Assembly: GCA_947498985.1 (NCBI GenBank)
Contig: CANMMF010000003.1
Location: 434,001 to 498,000 of the forward strand
Length of the DNA stretch: 64,000 nt
Source of the DNA: an uncultured Paracoccaceae bacterium
GTDB lineage: Bacteria; Pseudomonadota; Alphaproteobacteria; Rhodobacterales; Rhodobacteraceae
Direction: 5' to 3'
The notes below the pieces were generated by a model. It made no database searches and was not told the origin of the DNA. It was given only the letters and a program-made list of their open reading frames with translations. The position numbers and the translations under genes were made by a program. Shown in pieces: positions 33,539 through 41,744 of this stretch; within the stretch, counting starts at the first letter, position 1; every line of letters begins with the position of its first letter.

Positions 33539-34320
33539 GCCAAGAGGCGATCCGGACCCAAACGCGCGGTCCCGTGCTGGAGGTGACGCTCGACCGGCCC
33601 AGGGCCAATGCCATCGATCTGGCCACAAGCCGTGTGATGGGGGAGGTCTTTACCCGTTTTCGCGACGATCCCGCGCTGCGCGTGGCGATTGTGACCGGGG
33701 CGGGTGAGAAGTTCTTCTGCCCGGGCTGGGATCTCAAGGCCGCCGCCGGTGGCGACGCGGTGGACGGCGATTACGGCGTCGGCGGCTTTGGCGGTTTGCA
33801 GGAATTGCGCGGCCTCAACAAGCCGGTGGTGATGGCGATCAACGGCATCTGCTGCGGCGGCGGGCTCGAGCTTGCGCTGTCGGGCGACATCCTGCTGGCG
33901 GCGGAGCATGCGTCCTTTGCGCTGCCGGAGATCCGGTCGGGTACGGTGGCCGATGCCGCGTCGATCAAGCTGCCCAAGCGCATTCCCTATCATATCGCGA
34001 TGGAGATGCTGCTGACCGGTCGCTGGCTCGATGCGGAAGAGGCGGCGCGCTGGGGGCTGATCAACCGTGTGCTGCCCGCCGATCGGCTGATGGCGGAGGC
34101 GCGCCGTCTGGCGGATGAGCTGGCCGCGGGCCCGCCGCTGGTGTTTGCGGCCATCAAGGAGGTGGTGCGCGAGGCCGAGAACATGAAGTTCCAGGATGCG
34201 CTCAACCGGATCACCGGAAGCCAGTTCGAGACGGTGGAGCGGCTGTATCGCTCCGACGATCAGCTGGAAGGCGCGCGCGCCTTTGCCGAAAAGCGCGATC
34301 CGGTCTGGACCGGGCGCTGA
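33535..34320 (+). CDS. Enoyl-CoA hydratase/isomerase family, CaiD-like
   Basis: A 261-residue crotonase-fold protein, the same length as E. coli CaiD (carnitinyl-CoA dehydratase). It shares runs such as RPRANAIDLATS, LRVAIVTGAGEKFF, GWDLKAAA and FAEKRDPVWTGR with CaiD. The predicted acid-base residues Glu112 and Glu132 sit where CaiD has its catalytic pair, with oxyanion-hole NGICCGGGLELAL. It therefore probably hydrates a crotonobetainyl-CoA-like substrate. The start overlaps the CoA-ligase stop by four bases. Confidence 0.88.
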   Translation: MSQEAIRTQTRGPVLEVTLDRPRANAIDLATSRVMGEVFTRFRDDPALRVAIVTGAGEKFFCPGWDLKAAAGGDAVDGDYGVGGFGGLQELRGLNKPVVMAINGICCGGGLELALSGDILLAAEHASFALPEIRSGTVADAASIKLPKRIPYHIAMEMLLTGRWLDAEEAARWGLINRVLPADRLMAEARRLADELAAGPPLVFAAIKEVVREAENMKFQDALNRITGSQFETVERLYRSDDQLEGARAFAEKRDPVWTGR

Positions 34321-34414
34321 GGCTCATCCGCCCTTATGGGCGGCCTCGCGGGAGACGGGGATGGTGACGCGGTGTAGCGTCACCGGACAGTGAAGAAACA
34401 GGGGAGCCGTGGCG

Positions 34415-35323
34415 ATGCCGCTCAACATGAACAAAGAGGTTTTCATCACCTGCGCGGTGACCGGGTCCGGGGGCACGCAGGACCGCTCCCCGCATGTGCC
34501 GCGCTCTGCGCGGCAGATCGCCGAAAGCGCCATCGAGGCGGCCCGGGCCGGGGCGGCCATCGTGCATTGCCACGTGCGCGATCCCGACAGCGGCGCGCCG
34601 TCGCGCAAGCTGGCCTATTACCGCGAGGTGACCGAGCGGATCCGCGACGCCGGGGTGGATGTGGTGCTGAACCTGACCGCGGGCATGGGCGGCGACATCA
34701 CCTTCGGGCCAACCGACGCGCCGCTGCCGGTCAACGAGGCGGGCACCGATATGATCGGTGCCGCCGAGCGCGTGGCCCATATCGCGGCCTGTCTGCCGGA
34801 GATCTGCACGCTGGATTGCGGCACAATGAATTTTGCCGAGGCCGATTACGTGATGACCAATACACCCGGCATGCTGCGCGATATGGGCGCGCGGATGACG
34901 GCACTTGGCGTCAAGCCCGAGATCGAGGCATTCGACACCGGCCATCTGTGGTTCGCCAAGGAGCTGGTGGCCGAGGGTGTGCTGGACGCCCCGGCGCTGG
35001 TGCAGCTGTGCATGGGGGTGCGCTGGGGCGCGCCGGACGACCTCAACACCTTCATGGCGATGGTCAACAACGTGCCCCGCGACTGGACGTTTTCGGCCTT
35101 CGGGCTGGGGCGCAACCAGATGGCTTATGTCGCCGCTTCGGTGCTCGCGGGGGGCAATGTGCGGGTCGGGCTCGAGGACAATCTCTGGCTCGAGAAGGGG
35201 GTGCTGGCGACCAACGCGCAGCTGGTCGAGCGTGCCGTGGGCATCATCGAGCGCATGGGCGCGCGGGTCATCGGCCCGCAGGAGGTGCGCGACAGGCTGG
35301 GGCTGGTGAAACGCGCGCCCTGA
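34415..35323 (+). CDS. Beta-keto acid cleavage enzyme (BKACE, DUF849)
   Basis: A 302-residue TIM-barrel Zn-dependent enzyme of the DUF849/BKACE family, which condenses a beta-keto acid with acetyl-CoA to release acetoacetyl-CoA and an amine or other product. The zinc ligands are in VHCHVRDPDSG (His51, His53), with the N-terminal TCAVTGSG and the ECTMN-type LDCGTMNF. Family members cleave dehydrocarnitine to glycine betaine. The ATG at 34415 is preferred to a GTG at 34409 because GGGGAG lies at the better distance. It follows the CaiD-like gene by 94 bases, in an arrangement matching carnitine-type catabolism. Confidence 0.9.
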   Translation: MPLNMNKEVFITCAVTGSGGTQDRSPHVPRSARQIAESAIEAARAGAAIVHCHVRDPDSGAPSRKLAYYREVTERIRDAGVDVVLNLTAGMGGDITFGPTDAPLPVNEAGTDMIGAAERVAHIAACLPEICTLDCGTMNFAEADYVMTNTPGMLRDMGARMTALGVKPEIEAFDTGHLWFAKELVAEGVLDAPALVQLCMGVRWGAPDDLNTFMAMVNNVPRDWTFSAFGLGRNQMAYVAASVLAGGNVRVGLEDNLWLEKGVLATNAQLVERAVGIIERMGARVIGPQEVRDRLGLVKRAP

Positions 35324-35506
35324 GCGGCGCGGGTCCCGGCCAGGCTGTGGACGGCAAGTCTAACCGACCATGAGAGGCATGCAGCGTCCGTGTTTGCGGG
35401 CGACCGGGCGGTTCTTCCGGTTTCTCCGCAAATTGCACGCAGTTTGTTAACCTATTTTCCGGACACTCGGCGCGCGCGGTGCGGGACCGCGGCAAGGAGC
35501 GGCGAT

Positions 35507-36469
35507 GTGAAGGATTTCCAGCAACAATTCACCGATTACCCGTCGTTTCTGCAGACGGTGTCCGAAGGGCTTTGGGAAGGGCGCGGGCTCGATGAACCGC
35601 TGGCGCGGTTCCTGCACCCGCAGGTGATCTTCCGCGATGCCTGTGGCGTGGGCATCGGACCGGCGGCGGTGGGCTCGGATGTGCTCTCGACGCTGGCGGC
35701 ATTCCCGGATCTCACGATGCGGGCCGAAGATGTGCTTTGGTGCGGTGCGGCGCAGGTCGGCATGCTGGGGGCGCAGCGCGCGCTTGCCATGGGCACCCAT
35801 CGTGGCCCGGGGCTCTTTGGCGCACCGGGCGGCGCGCAGACAAGCTACCGCGTGATGACCGATTTTTACGCAAAGTCCAACCGTATCAGCGACATCTGGC
35901 AGGTGCGCGACACCGGCGCGATCCTTGCACAGCTTGGCCTCGATCCGCGCGGCTGGGCGGAGGCGCAGCTGGCCCGCGCCGAAAGCGACAGCCAGCCCTT
36001 TCGCGAAGAGGTCGACATGCAGGGGCCCTATACCGGCACCGGCAATCGCAACCAGTGGGGCATGGCCTTCGCCGATCTGCTGGAGCGGGTGATGCAGGGC
36101 GGGTTCTCGGCGATCCCGGACCAGTATGACCGCGCCTGCCAGCTGGACTATCCCGGCGGGCAAAGCAGCCATGGGCCCGAGGCCGCGGATGCGTTCTGGC
36201 TGGGGCTGCGCGCGGCGCTGCCGTCGGCGCGATTCGAGATCCATCACCGCATCGGGATGGAGGAGCCGCTGCTGCCGCCGCGCTGCGCGATCCGCTGGTC
36301 GCTCACCGGACGTCATGACGGCTGGGGCCGGTTCGGCGCGCCATCGGGCGCGCTGGTGCATGTCATGGGCATGAGCCATGCGGAGTTTGGCCCGCGCGGG
36401 CTGCGCCGGGAATGGACCTTGTTCGACGAGGCTGCCATCCTGATGCAGATAGCGATGCATCGGGGATAG
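35507..36469 (+). CDS. Two-domain SnoaL-like protein, unknown function
   Basis: A 320-residue protein with two SnoaL/NTF2-like halves (about 10-155 and 165-315), each with the cone-shaped fold pattern of ester-cyclase or dehydratase-like proteins. FLHPQVIFRDACGVGIGPAAV in half one and LDYPGGQSSHGPEAADAFWLGLRAALPSARFEIHH in half two are the aligned pocket regions. Start is GTG at 35507 with AAGGAG seven bases upstream. No characterised family member is recognised. It is the next gene after BKACE and may act on the same pathway, but this is only context. Confidence 0.72.
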   Translation: MKDFQQQFTDYPSFLQTVSEGLWEGRGLDEPLARFLHPQVIFRDACGVGIGPAAVGSDVLSTLAAFPDLTMRAEDVLWCGAAQVGMLGAQRALAMGTHRGPGLFGAPGGAQTSYRVMTDFYAKSNRISDIWQVRDTGAILAQLGLDPRGWAEAQLARAESDSQPFREEVDMQGPYTGTGNRNQWGMAFADLLERVMQGGFSAIPDQYDRACQLDYPGGQSSHGPEAADAFWLGLRAALPSARFEIHHRIGMEEPLLPPRCAIRWSLTGRHDGWGRFGAPSGALVHVMGMSHAEFGPRGLRREWTLFDEAAILMQIAMHRG

Positions 36470-36485
36470 GCCCCGACGCCCGCGC

Positions 36486-37106
36486 ATGGGATGGCGGATG
36501 GTGGCTGACGAGGCGCGGCACTGCAAGGACAGCTACAACCGGGTGGCAGAGCGCTATGATGCCACGCGCGACAGAAGCCTGTTCGAGAAGGCGTGGCTCG
36601 ACCGGGCGCTGGCGGATGTGTCGCCGGGCGGCGCGGTGCTCGATCTTGGCTGCGGCGCGGGAGAGCCCATCGGGCGGTATCTCTGCACGCAAGGCTACGC
36701 GCTCACCGGGTGCGATTTTTCGCCCGCCATGCTGGCGCTCTTCGCCGCGTGCTGTCCAACGGCGCAGGTGGTCGAGGCGGATATGCGCCAGCTTGATCTG
36801 CGCCAGCGCTTCGAGGCGATCATCGGCTGGGGCAGCGTCTTTCACCTCACGCAGGCCGAGCAGCGCGCCGCGCTGCCGCGGATCGCCGCGCATCTTGCGC
36901 CGGGCGGACGCGTGCTGCTGACGGTGGGGCACAGGGCGGGTGAGACCACCGGTATGGCCGGAGGTGAGCGCGTCTTTCACGCATCGCTCGCCCCGGAGAG
37001 TTATCGCGCGATCCTGAGGGACAGCGGCTGCGAGACCGAGGCCTTTGTGCCCGAAGACCCGCAGGCGCGGGGGCATACGATGCTTTTGGCGCGCAAGACG
37101 GGGTGA
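36486..37106 (+). CDS. Class I SAM-dependent methyltransferase
   Basis: A 206-residue methyltransferase with SAM motif LDLGCGAGEPIGRYL (about 52-66), post-I LTGCDFSPAML, and IIGWGSVFHLTQ (motif for catalysis). It is compact, with no extra domain, so the acceptor is probably a small molecule. It starts 16 bases after the SnoaL gene and may be in the same transcript, though its role in that pathway is not obvious. An alternative start at 36498 is possible. Confidence 0.83.
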   Translation: MGWRMVADEARHCKDSYNRVAERYDATRDRSLFEKAWLDRALADVSPGGAVLDLGCGAGEPIGRYLCTQGYALTGCDFSPAMLALFAACCPTAQVVEADMRQLDLRQRFEAIIGWGSVFHLTQAEQRAALPRIAAHLAPGGRVLLTVGHRAGETTGMAGGERVFHASLAPESYRAILRDSGCETEAFVPEDPQARGHTMLLARKTG

Positions 37107-37321
37107 GCGGGCGGGTTGACGCCGGGTCTTTGCCGAGCCTCGCATGGCCTGCGGCGCGCCGAATGGCGGATGCCGATCCGGGGGAGGTTGCTCAGGCGAA
37201 GTGGTCAAACCACATATGCCCGGGCCCGCCGCGACACCGCCCAGGAACCGCGGCAAGCTGGACGTCCCGAACGCACGGTATATCTTTTATGCCAAAACCC
37301 GACCCATTTCCGGAGACCTCG

Positions 37322-37828
37322 ATGACCCGTGTCGTGACGATCCGCAGTGCCTCCATCAGCGATATCGGTGCGCTCGACCGGTTGTTTCAGCGCAGCTACG
37401 CGCGGCTCCTTGCCGCCGATTACCCGCCTTCGATCCTGGTGACGGCGGTTCCGACGATGGCGCGGGCGCAGCCAAACCTGGTGCAGTCGAGCCTGTTCTA
37501 CGTGGCCGAGGACGAGGACGGAGAGATCCTGGGCGCCGGAGGCTGGTCGCTGGCCGCCCCCGGAGGCCGACCGGGCACGCGCGGCGTGGGCCATATCCGC
37601 CACGTCGCCACCGACCCCGACGCGGTGCGGCAGGGCGTCGGGCGCGCGGTCCTGGAGCATATCATGCTCACCGCCAAGGCGTCGGGCATGTCGCAATTGC
37701 TGAGCCAGAGCACGCGTACCGCGGTGCCGTTCTACCGCGCCATGGGGTTTGCGCCGGAAGGCGACATCGAGGTGCCCCTGGGCGGCGGGTTCCGGTTCCC
37801 GGCGATCCTGATGCGCGCGCAGCTCTGA
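37322..37828 (+). CDS. GNAT family acetyltransferase
   Basis: A 168-residue Gcn5-related N-acyltransferase. The pattern IRHVATDPDAVRQGVGRAVLEH (residues about 98-119) contains the Q/R-x-x-G-x-G/A acetyl-CoA loop, followed by TRTAVPFYRAMGFAPEG. The start at 37322 follows GGAGACCTCG; ATG at 37289 is an alternative. A 215-base gap separates it from the upstream methyltransferase. The acceptor is unknown. Confidence 0.85.
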   Translation: MTRVVTIRSASISDIGALDRLFQRSYARLLAADYPPSILVTAVPTMARAQPNLVQSSLFYVAEDEDGEILGAGGWSLAAPGGRPGTRGVGHIRHVATDPDAVRQGVGRAVLEHIMLTAKASGMSQLLSQSTRTAVPFYRAMGFAPEGDIEVPLGGGFRFPAILMRAQL

Positions 37829-37834
37829 GCGCGC

Positions 37835-38071
37835 TCAGTCTCCTCCCGAACCGTAGGGCGTCATCGGGGAGGACGGGTAGAGCCCGGTCACGCCCTCGAT
37901 CTCGCGCAAGGCGTCGGCGCGATCCTTCGGGGCGGTGATCGTGAGGGAGAACTCTCCCTTGTCGAGCGGGATCACGTAATCCTCGGGCGGCACTTCGATG
38001 TCGAGGCAACCGAGCGCTGCGGAGAGGCCGGCATAGGTCAGCGGCGGGCCGTAAGTCACGATCCAGTCCAT
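37835..38071 (-). CDS. Small protein next to S8 protease, unknown function
   Basis: A 78-residue protein immediately downstream (30 bases, same strand) of the subtilisin-like protease. It has FSLTITAPKDRADALREIEGVTGLYPSS, a beta-alpha-beta arrangement similar to I9-type propeptide folds that inhibit or fold subtilisins. The similarity is only of secondary-structure order; no signal peptide is present. It may be a dedicated inhibitor or chaperone of its neighbour, or unrelated. Confidence 0.7.
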   Translation of the reverse strand: MDWIVTYGPPLTYAGLSAALGCLDIEVPPEDYVIPLDKGEFSLTITAPKDRADALREIEGVTGLYPSSPMTPYGSGGD

Positions 38072-38101
38072 GGCGAACGGCCCTCCCTGACCGCGTCCTC
38101 T

Positions 38102-39472
38102 TTATGCTACGGGAAGGCCCCCTCTGTGCAAGTGGGCCCAGGCGGCGGCGGCATTGATCACGCCGTGGCCATGTTCGGGATCCCAGCCGACGGTGCGGCC
38201 GACATCGGTGGCCGAGGCGATGAGCGCGTCCTTGATCTCGGCGGGTGTCAGGCCTGCGCGCCCCGACAGCAGCGCCGCGGCGACCCCGGCGGCCACCGGG
38301 GTCGAGGCAGAGGTGCCGTTGTCGAATTTCGACGCATCGCCCCCCGCCGGACGGCCCGGGCCGGAATTGCCGAAAAAGTGGCTGTAGCTCGAGATATCGG
38401 GTTTCTGCGGCTCGAACATGCCGGGGCCCTGGCTGGAATAGCCGATGCGCTCGTGCCGGGCATTGTTGGCGGCGACGGTGATGACCTCGGCGAGGCTGTT
38501 GGAGGCGTGGATCGACACGCCCGGCCCGATCCCGGAGCTGTGGCAGGCGCCGGAGGGGCAGTTGCTGCCGCAATTGCCCGCGGCAAAGAAGCAGGTGACA
38601 CCGGCGGCCACTACCTCGCGCACCTTGCGGTGCACCGGGTGGTTGATGTCGTTGACCTCGTGATTGGGAAAGCTCGCAGGATCCGGCACGCCGACGAAGC
38701 CGTAGGAATTGTTGGTGATCTGCGGCGTGCCATCGGTGTTCCACTGGTCGAGCACCGCCTGGAACATCTGGATCGCACCGCCCGAGCGCGGCACGCCAAG
38801 GAACGGATAGTCGTAAAGCCGGGCGGCGGGGGCGGCCACCAGCACGTCGGCGGCACACATGGAGCCGTGGCTCTGCACCGAAGCGGCGCCCGGTTGCAGC
38901 GCCGCGTCGGGGCGGGCAAAGCCGCCGATCACCGGGTAATGCGCGCCGCTCACACCCTCGTCGATGATGCCGACAACCACGTTCTGACCGCGGAACCCGG
39001 CCTCCCAGAGCGCGTCGACCGCGAGCATATGCCGGATCACGTCGATCTCCACCGCGTCGCGGAACGGGCGGCAGTCGAGCCCGCCCGAGGAGCGCGCGTC
39101 GTCGATCGCCCCGTCATAAAGCGTCAATGTGGAGTTCGGCCAGACGGTCACATCCGAGCGCGATTGCAGGTCTTCGAGCCGTTCGCGGGTGACCTCTGCG
39201 GGCAGGACCACGGTCTTGCTCGACGGCCTGGACACCGGGTTGGCGGGGCTGATCGAGGCGGTGAAGTCATCCTCCACCACCGAGCCGGGATGCGAGAACA
39301 TCGGGACGGGCACAAAACCTTCCTCGAACTCGATGCCCGCGCCGCCGATATCGGCCAAGAGGCGCGCGGCCTGGCTTTCGGCCTCGGCGCTGGATTGCGA
39401 GGCGGCGTTGAACGAGGCGAGCGCGTCGTCGTTACGGTCTTCGATTTCGATGAGAACATGGCGGGCAGGCAT
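38102..39472 (-). CDS. Subtilisin-like serine protease (S8) without signal peptide
   Basis: A 456-residue protein. The N-terminal about 125 residues are unrelated to a secretion signal and hold two acidic stretches, then the peptidase domain runs about 150-450. The catalytic triad is visible: Asp171 in VVVGIIDEGVSG, His202 in VQSHGSMCAADV and Ser388 in NGTSASTPVAAG, with oxyanion Asn300 in FAAGN. Cys-rich CGSNCPSGACHSSG (301-314) is unusual between active-site blocks. With no Sec or Tat signal it is predicted intracellular or exported by another route. It is followed by a small ORF 30 bases away. Confidence 0.86.
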   Translation of the reverse strand: MPARHVLIEIEDRNDDALASFNAASQSSAEAESQAARLLADIGGAGIEFEEGFVPVPMFSHPGSVVEDDFTASISPANPVSRPSSKTVVLPAEVTRERLEDLQSRSDVTVWPNSTLTLYDGAIDDARSSGGLDCRPFRDAVEIDVIRHMLAVDALWEAGFRGQNVVVGIIDEGVSGAHYPVIGGFARPDAALQPGAASVQSHGSMCAADVLVAAPAARLYDYPFLGVPRSGGAIQMFQAVLDQWNTDGTPQITNNSYGFVGVPDPASFPNHEVNDINHPVHRKVREVVAAGVTCFFAAGNCGSNCPSGACHSSGIGPGVSIHASNSLAEVITVAANNARHERIGYSSQGPGMFEPQKPDISSYSHFFGNSGPGRPAGGDASKFDNGTSASTPVAAGVAAALLSGRAGLTPAEIKDALIASATDVGRTVGWDPEHGHGVINAAAAWAHLHRGGLPVA

Positions 39473-39604
39473 GGGTAAATCCCCCTTCTTGGCAATAAAA
39501 TATCCCGCAGGGCGGGCGTTGAAATGCCGTCAGGGTACACTGTTTATGCGTGAAAATGAACCATCAACTGCAGCTTTAGCGCGAACCCGCCGACGCCGCG
39601 TGCG

Positions 39605-39638
39605 CAAAAGAAACGGGCCGGTCGCTTGACCGGCCCGT
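39605..39638 (-). terminator. Rho-independent terminator of the Bax-inhibitor gene
   Basis: ACGGGCCGGTC-gctt-GACCGGCCCGT (39613-39638) forms an 11-base GC stem with a four-base loop. On the minus strand it is followed by TTTCTTTTG, a U-rich tract. It lies 27 bases after the Bax-inhibitor-family stop and would end that transcript. Confidence 0.85.
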
Positions 39639-39664
39639 CAGAAGTCATCTGTCGCGCGAGGCGA

Positions 39665-40408
39665 TTATTCGCGGTTCCCAAGCAGTTGCAGCAGGAACAT
39701 GAACATGTTGATGAAGTCGAGATAGAGGTTCAGCGCGCCCATGATGGCGGCCTTGCCCAGCCACTCGGTATCCGCATGGGCGGCGTGCTGGATGTAGTCG
39801 TTCTTGATCTTCTGCGTGTCATAGGCGGTCAGACCCGCAAAGATCAGCACACCCAGGATCGAGATCGCGTACATGATCGCAGGCGATTGCAGGAAAATGT
39901 TGACGATCATCGCCACGAGGATGCCGATCACCCCCATGATCAGGAACGATCCCCAGCCGGAGATGTCCTTTTTGGTGGTGTAACCCCAGAGCGACAGGCC
40001 CGCGAAGGCAATCGATGTCACCAGGAACACCTGCGCGATCGAGAAACCGGTGAAGGCCACGAAGATCCAGCTCAGCGACAGGCCCATGACCGCGGCGAAG
40101 GCGTAAAAGAACGTCTGCGCGCCCGCGGCCGAAAGCTTGTTGATCATTGCGCTGAAGGCGAAAACCATGATCAGCGGCGCGAACATGACGATCCAGCCCA
40201 GAATGTTGGGCGAGAGCGTGACCGGATCGCGGAACACGGACAGAAGCTGCGGGCTTGTGCCCACCGCCCAGGCCACCGCGAAGGTGATCAGCATGCCGAT
40301 CGACATGGTCGCGTAGACCTTGTTCATATGGGCGCGCAAACCCTCGTCGATCTGTTGAGCGCGTGCTCCGGAGACGCCAGCCGTCCGGATCGTGTTGAAT
40401 TCAGCCAT
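39665..40408 (-). CDS. Bax inhibitor-1 / YccA family membrane protein
   Basis: A 247-residue multi-pass protein with seven predicted helices from about residue 33. It shows the BI-1 pattern with YDTQKIKNDYIQHAAHADTEWLGKAAIMGALNLYLDFINMF near the C-terminus, where the Asp residues belong to the pH-dependent calcium-leak gate known in bacterial BsYetJ. Length is typical for bacterial homologs. Function in bacteria is linked to membrane protein quality control (YccA inhibits FtsH) or calcium leak; the present sequence does not decide. Gene has a strong terminator downstream. Confidence 0.92.
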   Translation of the reverse strand: MAEFNTIRTAGVSGARAQQIDEGLRAHMNKVYATMSIGMLITFAVAWAVGTSPQLLSVFRDPVTLSPNILGWIVMFAPLIMVFAFSAMINKLSAAGAQTFFYAFAAVMGLSLSWIFVAFTGFSIAQVFLVTSIAFAGLSLWGYTTKKDISGWGSFLIMGVIGILVAMIVNIFLQSPAIMYAISILGVLIFAGLTAYDTQKIKNDYIQHAAHADTEWLGKAAIMGALNLYLDFINMFMFLLQLLGNRE

Positions 40409-40530
40409 TCAAGCCTCCGTATTGAACTCTTGCTCCCCGAACTCGCGCGCGGGGGATGATGGCTGAAATATTGGGGCTCGGGACGGATTTTTCAAGCACA
40501 TCCGTCCCAACCCGACAAAAAAGGTCTGTT

Positions 40531-40737
40531 TCAGATACGCCAATTATCCGGCGCGTCCCAGAACGGGCGCTTCGCCTCGGTTTCCGCAGCGTCACGTGTC
40601 ACGCCGATATCGTGCAGCGCCGTGTCGTCGAGGGCGGCCAGATCGCGGCGCTGACGGCTCAGCGCAACCCGGTGCTTCAGCCAGGCGAGCGGGTGCAGTC
40701 TGACGCGGGGGGCGAGGCGGGTATCAACACGGATCAT
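40531..40737 (-). CDS. DUF1127 (YjiS-like) small protein
   Basis: A 68-residue protein. It has the DUF1127 core LALSRQRRDLAALDDTALHDIGVTRDAAETEA-like block in its C-terminal half (RRDLAALDDTALHDIGVTR), and Trp- and Arg-rich flanks. DUF1127 proteins are small RNA-binding or stress-linked factors, abundant in alphaproteobacteria. An AAGGATGAGATC ribosome site supports the ATG at 40737. It is divergent from the LysR gene across an AT-rich 125-base gap. Confidence 0.88.
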   Translation of the reverse strand: MIRVDTRLAPRVRLHPLAWLKHRVALSRQRRDLAALDDTALHDIGVTRDAAETEAKRPFWDAPDNWRI

Positions 40738-40862
40738 GATCTCATCCTTCACTAATTGTGATGATATTCTGGTTTGTCATATTGTATGTTGATGAAACTG
40801 GTCTTTTCTGGTTCATTTGTGAAACGAATATTCTTGGACCCTCTCATCACGGATCTTGAACG
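40738..40862. promoter_or_regulatory. AT-rich divergent promoter region between DUF1127 and LysR genes
   Basis: This 125-base gap is markedly AT-rich compared with the window, with TTGTCATATTGTATG and GAATATTC-like elements. It must contain the promoters of both divergent genes. No unambiguous -35/-10 pair could be placed by eye. LysR autoregulation is usual and would act here. Confidence 0.5.
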
Positions 40863-41744
40863 ATGCGAAATCTCGATATCACCACGCTCCGCTCCTTTGT
40901 CGCCGTGGCGCAATCGGGCGGGGTCACGCGGGCCGCGGGGTTCCTGAACCTGACGCAATCCGCCGTCTCGATGCAGATCAAGCGGCTCGAGGATATGCTG
41001 GATCTTCAATTGCTTGACCGCTCGGGGCGGGGGGTTGCCCTGACCCCCGCGGGCACGCAGCTGCTCAGCTACGCGCAGCGCATGGTCGATCTGAACGACG
41101 AGATCTATACGCGCCTCACCGATCAGGCATGGGAGGGCGAGATCGTGCTCGGCGTGCCGCATGACATTGTCTATCCGGTGATCCCGCAGGTGTTGCAGCG
41201 CATGGGCCGCACCCATCCGCGGGTCAAGGTGCAGCTTGTGAGCTCCTATACCCGCGAGCTGCGCGCCCAGTTCGCGCGCGGCGAGGTCGACGTGATCCTG
41301 ACCACCGAAACGGAGATCGGCCCCGGCGCCGAAACCCTGGTGGAGCTGCCGATGCGCTGGGTTGGCGCGCCGGGCGGGCAGGTGCACAAGACCCAGCCGC
41401 TGCGGCTGGCCTTCTGCCGATTCTGCGGTTTTCGCCCCGATGCGCTGGGCCGGCTCGACCGCGCGGGCATCGATTGGGAAATGGCTGTGGAATCGGACAG
41501 TGACCGCACGGTCGAGGCCACGGTCAGCGCGGATCTGGCGATCAGCTCCTGTCTGGACGGGCACGCGGCACCGCAGCTCGACTATATCGACGCCAGCGCC
41601 GGTCTGCCCGAGCTCGGAACCCAGAAAATCAACATGTATGTGGGCAGCGGGACCTCGGCCATCGTGCAGGAAATCGCCGATCAGGTCCGCCAGGGCTTTG
41701 CCGCGCGCTTTGCCTCAGACGCCCACATCCGGACCGTAGCATAA
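40863..41744 (+). CDS. LysR-family transcriptional regulator
   Basis: A 293-residue regulator. The N-terminal winged helix (residues 1-62) reads LRSFVAVAQSGGVTRAAGFLNLTQSAVSMQIKRLED, a canonical LysR DNA-binding unit, followed by an effector-binding domain. The C-terminal part is similar to the family that governs amino-acid or aromatic genes, but no ligand is assigned. It converges on the secreted-protein gene with a 30-base overlap and is divergent from the DUF1127 gene, so its target is not obvious from position. Confidence 0.9.
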   Translation: MRNLDITTLRSFVAVAQSGGVTRAAGFLNLTQSAVSMQIKRLEDMLDLQLLDRSGRGVALTPAGTQLLSYAQRMVDLNDEIYTRLTDQAWEGEIVLGVPHDIVYPVIPQVLQRMGRTHPRVKVQLVSSYTRELRAQFARGEVDVILTTETEIGPGAETLVELPMRWVGAPGGQVHKTQPLRLAFCRFCGFRPDALGRLDRAGIDWEMAVESDSDRTVEATVSADLAISSCLDGHAAPQLDYIDASAGLPELGTQKINMYVGSGTSAIVQEIADQVRQGFAARFASDAHIRTVA

